A stretch of DNA of 64,000 nt from Rhodothermia bacterium (lineage in GTDB: Bacteria; Bacteroidota; Rhodothermia; Rhodothermales; JAAAOL01): assembly GCA_030428385.1 (NCBI GenBank), contig JAUIDY010000014.1, positions 1-64,000 on the forward strand, read 5' to 3'. Positions 35,813 through 43,262 of this stretch are shown piece after piece; position 1 is the first letter of the stretch, and every line of letters begins with the position of its first letter. The notes beneath the pieces are model-generated. The model saw nothing but the letters and a program-made list of their open reading frames with translations. It was not told the DNA's origin and searched no databases. Position numbers and translations under genes: made by a program.

Positions 35813-36367
35813 TCAGCCCCCAAAAAAGGTGATCAAGCGATCAACTAGAAAGATGGATGCGGCCACCGATGACATGATATTGAGTGCATCCAACCACCCA
35901 AGTGTCCGGCGGTACTCGGTTTCCATCAACACCAGATCTCCATCTTCGAGCATGGGATCAACGGTGAGTGTCCCCAATTCGGACATGGTTTCTTCATAAA
36001 CCGTATCCCATGCATTTTCTCCGCTGGGACGCATGACCTTCAACGTCATCCGATTGATAATACGGCCACGTCCGGGACCAATGCCTCCTTGTCCACCACC
36101 CGCGAGCCGTTGTTCTCCTAACCGTGGACCGCCTGAAATAGTAAGGACCGTACTGAGGTGGGTTCCTTGCGTAATTTCATACAGACCACCGCGGGTAAAA
36201 GCACCCCACAGGCTGATGCGAATGGTAATGTCACCAGGTTCAGCAAAGCGGGTATAATTCGCTGCACTTCCCGTCAAGGATCCAATATCAGGGAAGGCTT
36301 GACCATGAGCAACGGGGGTCCCCAGTATACACAGGGCCAGAACTACTAAACTAAGGGATAAACGCAC
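35813..36367 (-). CDS. SLBB-domain polysaccharide export protein, short form
   Basis: This 184-residue protein has a signal peptide (LSLVVLALCILGTPVAHGQA, cleaved near residue 23) and no lipobox. An SLBB-like beta-grasp region covers about 45-150 (PGDITIRISLWGAFTRGGLY, THLSTVLTISGGP), with a C-terminal hydrophobic stretch near 160-182. Wza-type proteins are about twice as long and carry a Poly_export domain before SLBB, which is missing here. It lies 79 bases downstream of the Wzc-like kinase gene, so it may be a periplasmic adaptor of that complex; another true outer-membrane channel would then be encoded elsewhere. Confidence 0.75.
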   Translation of the reverse strand: MRLSLSLVVLALCILGTPVAHGQAFPDIGSLTGSAANYTRFAEPGDITIRISLWGAFTRGGLYEITQGTHLSTVLTISGGPRLGEQRLAGGGQGGIGPGRGRIINRMTLKVMRPSGENAWDTVYEETMSELGTLTVDPMLEDGDLVLMETEYRRTLGWLDALNIMSSVAASIFLVDRLITFFGG

Positions 36368-36446
36368 GATATTAACGTCAGGCGGCTTTAGAGGGTAAGA
36401 GGGATACGGGGAAACGCGTCGTCACCGCGTGCTACGGCCATAGCGT

Positions 36447-38840
36447 CTAGCGCTGCTTTCCACCATAATAGTAGTTGTTGTAGTAACTATACTCGTACCC
36501 ATAGCCATAGCCATACTTGTACCCTCCGTAGGCAGCCTTCAGGTCAAAGCGGTTGAGCAAGATACCCAGGATGTCGGTGCCGACACTCTGCAGCGATTCA
36601 GCACTCCGTTCGATGGCTTGCCAGTTGGTGTCTCCAGCAGCACACACCAGAACAGCGGTATCACAAAGAGAAGCCAGGATCAAGGCATCGGACACGACCA
36701 AGATGGGCGGGGTGTCTACCACAATCACATCAAACTCTTGCCGCCAATGGGCCAAGAATTTCTGCATCTTGCGCGACCCTAACACTTCTGCCGGGTTGGG
36801 CACGTCCCGGCCCGCAGGAAGCATATAAAGGTAGCTGTCGACGTTGGTGGTAAACTGCTCGACACTTTCAGGAACCGAGTCGAAAAGCAAATCCACGAGC
36901 CCGGGATCTCTTCCGATTCCCATCAAGCGATGGCCTTCCGGACGCCGCAAGTCAGCATCAATATAAAGGGTTCGACGTCCAGCCTGGGCCATGGTCACGG
37001 CCAAGTTAAGCGCCGTAACGGTTTTCCCCTCACTTGGGTTGGCACTCGAAATCATGATGACCCGCGATTCCTTGTCCGGCTGGCTAAACTGGATGTTGGT
37101 CCGCAGCCGGCGATAACCTTCTGCCACGGGCGACAACGGGTTCAGCAAGGAGATCAGGCGGGTACTGTAATTCTGCCCCTCAATGTCCACCCGGTCCTGC
37201 CCTTTGAAGTCCTGCTTGATGACGCGCTCCATGTCGGGCACAATACCAATCACGTTGTACCCACGGCGCCGCAGGTCTTCTGGCTTGCGCACCTTGTTAT
37301 CAAAGGCATTCCGCACGAAAGCCAAGCCGAGGCCCACCATTAACCCGATGATGGCTCCCAAGATCAGGTTGAGTTGGATATTGGGGCTCACCGGACGACG
37401 CGGGACCAGCGCCTCATCGACGATGTCGGCATAGCCAAGTTCTGACTGCTCGGCAACACGCGCTTCCTGCAGCTTCTGAATGAGTTGCATATAGAGTTGT
37501 TCGCGCGTGGTCAGGGAGCGCTGGAGCCGATTCAGAATAATATCCTTCTGTGGGATGGTGCTCAACTCGCTTTCATATTCCTGCAAACGCACTCCATACA
37601 AGTCCATGCGTCCTTCCAACCCGCGCAGTTGCACATTTTTCGCCATGATCTGCTGACGAAGGTTGGCAAGGTTTGACAACCGACCTTGCATGGTTTCCTC
37701 ACCGGTGCCTCCCAACACGACCAAGTCGCCAGAGGCCAACACATCCGAGACCATGGCCTGAATCCGTTCGTTGGCCCGTTCCTGATACTGCGCCTGCTCG
37801 GCCCGCAGCCGCACCAAGTCACGATCTAGTTCTGGGTTTTCCCGAAGCTCCGGGTTGCGGGCGATCTTCTGCTCAATGACAAGTTCGATCTGGGTAATCT
37901 GTTGGGTCAGGGCCTCAATAGCCTGATTATCTCCCGCGCTGAGTTGGCGGGTGAGCCCGGGCACGACTTCTTCCATTTGGTCTTCGAGGGCCCGAAGTTC
38001 GGCCTGAACCATACCCATTTCCAATTGGGTCTGGTATTGTTGCTCCTGCAGCGAAGACGTTTTCGTGATCAATTGGGACGCCTCAGCCTGGGGATTAATC
38101 ACACTTTGCTGGCTTAAAAACGAGGTCAGGTCGTTTTCGGCGTTTTCCAGTTCTTCTTCAAAGCTGCTCGTAATCTCAGACAGGAAATCTTTCGAGGCCG
38201 AAGCCTGGGAGCGACTCGTTGTACGGTTATACTCAACAAACTCCTGCGCATACAGGTTGGCTAGCAGGGCTGCTTCGGTAGGCACATTGCTTTGCACCGT
38301 CAGCCGAATAATATCCACATCACTTGAAACCGGACGCACCTGCATGTGCCCCTGTAAACGCTGAGCCACCTGAAGCTGGGTGGGCAGGGCTTCGGCTTGC
38401 CCAAGCAAGGTGAAGCGTTGATCCGTACCCGGGATGTTTTCAATATCTAAGAGCCGCTCGGCCACCCGCATCGCAATACGGCGAGACTTAATAATCTCGA
38501 TCTCATTGGCCATGCCGCGAGGCACACTGGCCCCGCCATCGTACAGGTCGAGTTGCGACGACGAACCGGGGCTGTTTACCAGAATGGTCGTCGAGGCCTG
38601 GTATTCCCGATCCTGCTGCAAGGTATAGAGGGCAACCCCACTCAGCACAAGAACGAAGCAGGCGAGAATAATCCACTTGTTCTTAAATAGGATTTCGACG
38701 ACTTCGTGCAGCGTGACCTCACCTCCCTCCTGGTCTAACGGAGGAGGGGCTGCGCTTACACCGTTCGTCCCATTCTGATACGGGGGCTGACTGAGTGCCT
38801 CAGGGAAATTTTTTCGTTCTGCCATGAACTTGGGATGCAC
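36447..38840 (-). CDS. Wzc-like polysaccharide co-polymerase and BY-tyrosine kinase
   Basis: This 797-residue protein has an N-terminal Wzz domain with membrane segments near 52-72 and 500-520 and a long periplasmic coiled-coil part between. The cytoplasmic BY-kinase (about 570-760) has Walker A in MISSANPSEGKTVTALNLA, Walker A' in LYIDADLRRPEG and Walker B in VIVVDTPPILVVSD. The tail (about 771-797) holds eleven or more tyrosines, the usual autophosphorylation cluster. It controls chain length and export of the glycan. It is first in the minus-strand block of export and sugar-nucleotide genes. A co-polymerase of this type together with an ABC exporter is an unusual mix. Confidence 0.94.
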   Translation of the reverse strand: MHPKFMAERKNFPEALSQPPYQNGTNGVSAAPPPLDQEGGEVTLHEVVEILFKNKWIILACFVLVLSGVALYTLQQDREYQASTTILVNSPGSSSQLDLYDGGASVPRGMANEIEIIKSRRIAMRVAERLLDIENIPGTDQRFTLLGQAEALPTQLQVAQRLQGHMQVRPVSSDVDIIRLTVQSNVPTEAALLANLYAQEFVEYNRTTSRSQASASKDFLSEITSSFEEELENAENDLTSFLSQQSVINPQAEASQLITKTSSLQEQQYQTQLEMGMVQAELRALEDQMEEVVPGLTRQLSAGDNQAIEALTQQITQIELVIEQKIARNPELRENPELDRDLVRLRAEQAQYQERANERIQAMVSDVLASGDLVVLGGTGEETMQGRLSNLANLRQQIMAKNVQLRGLEGRMDLYGVRLQEYESELSTIPQKDIILNRLQRSLTTREQLYMQLIQKLQEARVAEQSELGYADIVDEALVPRRPVSPNIQLNLILGAIIGLMVGLGLAFVRNAFDNKVRKPEDLRRRGYNVIGIVPDMERVIKQDFKGQDRVDIEGQNYSTRLISLLNPLSPVAEGYRRLRTNIQFSQPDKESRVIMISSANPSEGKTVTALNLAVTMAQAGRRTLYIDADLRRPEGHRLMGIGRDPGLVDLLFDSVPESVEQFTTNVDSYLYMLPAGRDVPNPAEVLGSRKMQKFLAHWRQEFDVIVVDTPPILVVSDALILASLCDTAVLVCAAGDTNWQAIERSAESLQSVGTDILGILLNRFDLKAAYGGYKYGYGYGYEYSYYNNYYYGGKQR

Positions 38841-39325
38841 AACTAGGGAGGATGCGAATTGGGTACTTCAACAAGGAAGTGTGCTCAAAATAGCACAGAA
38901 CGTATGCCATCTCACAAGGGCCGTGCCGTTTCGGCACGACAGATACATGGGCCTCTTTCATTCAACGCATGATTCACTACCTTACCGGCAGCAACCATAT
39001 CAAGGCACAAGCATAAGTTCATAAAGTAGAAATCTTTTAGGACGAAATCTTTGGGGTTGTGTAAAAAAGCGATGTGCTCTGTTGACATGATGCTGAAATA
39101 TCCACATTCCCATGCGCTATCGCAACAGCATGTGGGATAAGATTATTGAAACAAATGCACCAATTTTGTTTTCTACGCCCCGTGCTCAAAGTCAACGATG
39201 ATTCATGTCTTAATGTTGTAGCCTTTCTGACTTTTAAGACTAACCTATGTATTTTGTTGGTGTGTTGCCGTCCTGCCCATGCTGTATCCAAACGCCGCAT
39301 AGACTCCTAGCTTAGGTTTTACCCG
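38841..39325. promoter_or_regulatory. Divergent intergenic region, wzc-like / aminotransferase
   Basis: These 485 bases are visibly richer in A and T than their flanks, with no gene I can support. On the kinase side are two perfect palindromes, 38880-38897 (6-base arms around CAAAAT, giving TATTTTG on the minus strand) and 38922-38938 (7-base arms, 3-base loop). On the plus strand, TATTTTG occurs again near 39250, about 75 bases before the aminotransferase start. Promoters for both divergent units are expected here. Confidence 0.5.
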
Positions 39326-40483
39326 TTGTATAACATTCCGTTATCCCGCCCCGATATTAGTTCCTTGGAGCGTCAATACGTCCAGGAAGTGTTGGAGTCT
39401 TCCCGTTTATCCCTCGGTCCTCGGCTCGAACAGTTCGAGGCCCTGATGGCCACACAATGTAAGGTGCGTCATGCGGTTGCCGTAAACAGCGGCACCGCCG
39501 CCCTGCACCTAGCCACCCTTGGCCTTGGCCTTAGCGCTGCCGACGAAGTCATAACAACGCCTTTCAGCTTCGTCGCCTCCACCAACGTTTTGCTCTATGA
39601 AAACATTTCGTTTCGTTTTGTAGACGTTGACCCTGACACGTACAACATCAATCCCGACGCGGTTGCCCGAGCGATTTCGGGTACCACCAAGGCCATCCTT
39701 GCGGTCGATATCTTTGGATTACCTGCTGATTGGCCCCGGCTCTCCCATCTAAGTACTCAACACAACCTGTCTCTCATCGACGACGCCTGCCATGCCCTCG
39801 GCGCACGCTTGGGTGAACAGCCAGCGGGAAGCTGGGCCGATGTTTCTTGTTTTGGCTTCTACCCGAACAAACAAATCACAACGGGCGAAGGTGGGTGTTT
39901 GGTCACGAACTCGGATGCGCTGGCTTTACTGAGCCGTTCGCTCCGCAACCAGGGTCGCGCCACCGATGCGCGTATGGAGCATATCTACCTGGGCTATAAT
40001 TACCGCATGAGCGAACTCCAAGCCGCCCTCGGCTGTGCCCAGTTAGAACGGCTGGATGAATTGCAGGCAAAGCGCCAGCAAATCGCCCAGTGGTACCATG
40101 AAGCCCTTGCTCCGCTGCAAGATGATCTGGTGCTTCCCTTGCAGCCTGCCGACGCGACCCGGAGTTGGTTTGTCTATGTGGTTCGTTTACAAAACCACTT
40201 CACCACGGAAGCCCGTGACCGCTTGATGCAACAGCTTCAGGCGCACGGGATTGGCTGTTCGCCTTATCTTCCCAGCATCCACTTGCAGCCCTATTACCGC
40301 CAGCGCTTTGGCTTCAAGCCAGGCGATTTCCCCATTTGTGAAGGCATTTCGGCACGTACCCTGGCCCTGCCCTTCTTTTCCTCCCTCACCCAGGACGACG
40401 TTCAGACCGTTGCCGAAGTGCTTCAAGAGTCGCTTGCGACGTTGCCCCAGTACACCTCCTCGTTCGTGACAAACGTTTCGTGA
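39326..40483 (+). CDS. DegT/DnrJ/EryC1-type sugar aminotransferase
   Basis: This 385-residue PLP enzyme has NSGTAALHLATLGLGL, SLIDDACHALGA and the PLP lysine Lys182 in CFGFYPNKQITTGEGG. The only usable start in frame is TTG at 39326, since a stop lies 18 bases before it and no ATG comes before the conserved IPLSRPD. The family transaminates keto sugars (for example PglE or PseC) or acts as dehydratase. Directly downstream is a PglC-like priming transferase gene, so the product may be the amino sugar that starts the chain. No matching dehydratase for a UDP-keto sugar is seen nearby. Confidence 0.92.
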   Translation: MYNIPLSRPDISSLERQYVQEVLESSRLSLGPRLEQFEALMATQCKVRHAVAVNSGTAALHLATLGLGLSAADEVITTPFSFVASTNVLLYENISFRFVDVDPDTYNINPDAVARAISGTTKAILAVDIFGLPADWPRLSHLSTQHNLSLIDDACHALGARLGEQPAGSWADVSCFGFYPNKQITTGEGGCLVTNSDALALLSRSLRNQGRATDARMEHIYLGYNYRMSELQAALGCAQLERLDELQAKRQQIAQWYHEALAPLQDDLVLPLQPADATRSWFVYVVRLQNHFTTEARDRLMQQLQAHGIGCSPYLPSIHLQPYYRQRFGFKPGDFPICEGISARTLALPFFSSLTQDDVQTVAEVLQESLATLPQYTSSFVTNVS

Positions 40484-40514
40484 GGCGTAGCTTGCGAAAG
40501 GCCCTCTTCAACAC

Positions 40515-41165
40515 ATGATGCCCATGGACAGGTTGAAGAACACCGTTCCGTCATCAGACGTGCTGAAACGAGTGGTAGATTGTGTAGGCGCAGGGTTGCT
40601 CATGCTGCTGATGTGGCCCGTTCTGGGTGTGTCTGTGCTCGCTATTCTGGTAGATAGCGGACGTCCCGTCTTTTTTACCCAACAGCGTGCGGGTAAGCAT
40701 GGCATCCCCTTTACGGTCTACAAACTACGTACCCTGCATATCCAGACCCACAACCCGACACTTCCCCAAGCCCTCGCCACCCGCGTCGGAAGGGTCTTGC
40801 GGCGGTGGGCCATCGATGAATTGCCTCAACTCTGGAATGTGCTTAAAGGCGACATGAGCCTCGTGGGGCCGCGCCCTACGCTTCTGGACCAGGTGGCCCA
40901 CTATAGTGCTTATGAGCGCCGCCGCCTTGAGGTTCGCCCTGGCCTTACCGGGTGGGCCCAGGTTAATGGCCGCAACGCGCTGTCATGGCCCGAACGCATC
41001 CGACTGGATGTGTGGTATGCGGACAACCAAAGCTTCTGGCTGGATGTTCGCATCTTGCTCCGTACGCCCCTCGTCTTGCTCGCTGGAGAGGGTGTTTATG
41101 GCCAAGCAGGCCGCAACGAATCGTTCGGGCCTACAGAACCTCCCACCGAGCCCGCAGCCCCGTGA
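40515..41165 (+). CDS. Polyprenyl-phosphate glycosyl-1-phosphate transferase (PglC/WbaP-type)
   Basis: This 216-residue protein has one membrane-entering hairpin near residues 18-45 (KRVVDCVGAGLLMLLMWPVLG). The catalytic core follows: FTQQRAGKHGIPFTVYKLRT, RRWAIDELPQLWNVLKGDMSLVGPRP (Asp-Glu pair in IDELPQ) and RPGLTGWAQVNGRNAL. It moves a sugar-1-phosphate from UDP-sugar to undecaprenyl phosphate, starting repeat-unit synthesis on the inner leaflet. Length matches small monotopic PglC-like enzymes. It overlaps the next gene by four bases. Confidence 0.93.
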   Translation: MMPMDRLKNTVPSSDVLKRVVDCVGAGLLMLLMWPVLGVSVLAILVDSGRPVFFTQQRAGKHGIPFTVYKLRTLHIQTHNPTLPQALATRVGRVLRRWAIDELPQLWNVLKGDMSLVGPRPTLLDQVAHYSAYERRRLEVRPGLTGWAQVNGRNALSWPERIRLDVWYADNQSFWLDVRILLRTPLVLLAGEGVYGQAGRNESFGPTEPPTEPAAP

Positions 41166-42112
41166 ACGTGCTCCTCACCTGTGCTGGCCGCCGTGTTTCC
41201 TTATTGCGGTCGTTTCAAGAGGCCGTGGCCCCTTTCCACGGGCAGGTGTTGGCCGCGGACCACGATCGGATGGCTCCCACCCTGCCCCTGGCCGATCAGG
41301 CAATCCATCTGCCGCCCCTCTCAAACGACGCCTATCTCCCCACCCTTTTGGAGATTGTCCAGACCCATCAAATTTCCCTGATCGTTCCCACCATCGACAC
41401 CGAATTGCCGCTACTGGCGCAGGCGTCTGCTGCGTTGGCCCACCATGGCTGCCACATTGCCACGTCTACGCTTGCCTTCGTGCAACGTTGTGCCGACAAA
41501 TATGCCGCCGTGCAAGCGTGGCAGACAGCTGGTATACCGACTCTTCCTACCTGGTTGCCCGATCAGCTTCCGGACGTACTTCCCGACGACCTCTTCACCA
41601 AGCCCCGCCGTGGAGCCGCCAGTTCCCTCGCCTTTCGTGTTTCCGCCGCCCAGCTTGCCCATGCGCTGGCGCTTGTTCCTGACCCCATCGTGCAGCCTTT
41701 CATCGACGCTCCTGAAATCACCGTTGATGCCTTGTTCGATTTTTCGGGCCGCCTGCTTCACTACGTGCCCCGGCTCCGGGTCCGCACGCTGGCGGGCGAA
41801 TCGATTCAGGGCATCACCCTCGACGATTCGCCTTTCCACCAGACGCTGCAACATGCCTTAACACACGCCGGAGAAGCTGGTGCGCGTGGCCCGATCACCC
41901 TTCAGGCTTTTCAGACCACTAACGGGCTCGTATTCTCAGAAATCAACCCGCGCTTCGGGGGCGGCTTTCCGTTGGCTAAGGATGCCGGTGCGCAGTATCC
42001 GCGCTGGCTGGTGCAACTGGTGCGCGGCGAAACGCCCGATGCCGTCTGTGGCGTCTACCAGCGGGGGCGTACCATGACGCGCTATCACTCCGAGTTGTTT
42101 GGCGATGAATAA
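41162..42112 (+). CDS. ATP-grasp enzyme, carbamoyl-phosphate-synthase-like
   Basis: I take the GTG at 41162, whose GTGA overlaps the stop of the priming transferase gene; an in-frame start further up (40985) lies inside that gene. The 316-residue protein starts NVLLTCAGRRVSLLRSFQEA. It has a pre-ATP-grasp Rossmann half, FTKPRRGAASS as the ATP loop, and the metal-binding end VFSEINPRFGGGFPLAKDAG. ATP-grasp proteins of this kind ligate a carboxylate to an amine, for instance an amino acid to an amino sugar. Behind an aminotransferase and PglC-like gene, it may decorate the amino sugar. Confidence 0.83.
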   Translation: MNVLLTCAGRRVSLLRSFQEAVAPFHGQVLAADHDRMAPTLPLADQAIHLPPLSNDAYLPTLLEIVQTHQISLIVPTIDTELPLLAQASAALAHHGCHIATSTLAFVQRCADKYAAVQAWQTAGIPTLPTWLPDQLPDVLPDDLFTKPRRGAASSLAFRVSAAQLAHALALVPDPIVQPFIDAPEITVDALFDFSGRLLHYVPRLRVRTLAGESIQGITLDDSPFHQTLQHALTHAGEAGARGPITLQAFQTTNGLVFSEINPRFGGGFPLAKDAGAQYPRWLVQLVRGETPDAVCGVYQRGRTMTRYHSELFGDE

Positions 42113-43262
42113 GCCGCGTGCCACACCGAAGCGGGTGCTGCTGCTTGCCCGGTACCTGGATGCCGGAGGCATCACCTCGCACCTGGCCGCCCTGGCCGAA
42201 GGCCTCCAGCAACGTGGTATCGAGGTGGTCCTGGCCAGCCGAGGCCGCGTCGAAAACCATCCGCGCGACGCCCACTGGTTTGAAGCACGCGGCATTCCGC
42301 ATATATCGATTCCTTTTCCTTTGCGTGGGGTATCGCAGGAATCTTTGCGTGATGCCGTGCATGCCCTTCCCGCTTTCCTTCAAGCCATACGTGCGTTTCG
42401 CCCGGACTTGATCCATGTCCACTTCCGCTCGGTGAGCCTGTATGCCGGACTTGCCCGCTGGATCTGGCGCATTCCGTGTGTCGCCACCCTGCACGCCGAG
42501 CGCATCGCCGCGTCACCGTTGCGGCGACTGCTGTCGTACTGGGGCGATGCCGCCATCGGCGTGAGCCACGGCGCGTGTGCCTTCCTGCAACAGCATTTTT
42601 GCCTTCCCAAACACCGCATCCACTACATTCCAAGCGGCATCGACGCCATGTTTTTTCGCCCGCCGACCGTGGAAGAAAAAAAGGCAGCAAAACAACACTT
42701 CCAAATCCCGCCGGAAACGCCTGTGGTGGCGATGGTGGCCAACTTGTATCCCAACAAACGCCACGCCGACCTCCTGCAGGCGCTCGCGGCATTATCCCGG
42801 CGCGGCGTCAAACCCCTGGTTTTGTTCGCGGGATCGGGCGATGCCACGCCTTTTCAGCAGCTTGCCGACACGCTGGGTATCACGAAACAGGTGCGTTTTC
42901 TGGGTCACACAGCCGTGCGCCCGGTTCTCTGGGGCGCCGATGTATTCGTTTTGCCTAGCCATGCGGAAGGGTTTCCGGTTTCGGTGATCGAGGCGATGGC
43001 GTGTGGCGTCGTTCCCATTCGCACGGACGCAGGCGGAGCCGATGCACAAATTGAGCAGGGCGTGACGGGCTTCCTGACACCGTTCAACAACCCCCAAGTG
43101 TTGGCCGACACCCTCGAACGGCTGTTAGCCAACGCGCCGCTCCGCCAACAGATGGGCGAAGCGGCACGAAAAAAGGCGCTTGATGCGTTTAGTGCCGACC
43201 AGATGGTGGGCCGCACCCTCGCGCTTTATGAAGCGGTTCTTGGCGCTAGAACGTTGGGGTGA
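42105..43262 (+). CDS. GT4 family glycosyltransferase
   Basis: This 385-residue protein, taken from ATG 42105 (a TTG at 42099 would add two residues), overlaps the ATP-grasp gene by eight bases. It shows RVLLLARYLDAGGITSHLAAL at the N-terminus (GT-B glycine loop), HYIPSGIDAMFFRP, VVAMVANLYPNKRHADLL and FVLPSHAEGFPVSVIEAMACG with the E-x7-E pair. It would add the second or later sugar to the primed lipid. Its stop runs 17 bases into the convergent Omp85-like gene. Confidence 0.93.
   Translation: MNKPRATPKRVLLLARYLDAGGITSHLAALAEGLQQRGIEVVLASRGRVENHPRDAHWFEARGIPHISIPFPLRGVSQESLRDAVHALPAFLQAIRAFRPDLIHVHFRSVSLYAGLARWIWRIPCVATLHAERIAASPLRRLLSYWGDAAIGVSHGACAFLQQHFCLPKHRIHYIPSGIDAMFFRPPTVEEKKAAKQHFQIPPETPVVAMVANLYPNKRHADLLQALAALSRRGVKPLVLFAGSGDATPFQQLADTLGITKQVRFLGHTAVRPVLWGADVFVLPSHAEGFPVSVIEAMACGVVPIRTDAGGADAQIEQGVTGFLTPFNNPQVLADTLERLLANAPLRQQMGEAARKKALDAFSADQMVGRTLALYEAVLGARTLG

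Noticed and set aside
39037-39300. An 87-residue minus-strand reading frame in the divergent intergenic region
   Set aside because: No recognisable domain, no ribosome-binding stretch, and it would lie across the expected promoters; composition looks non-coding.
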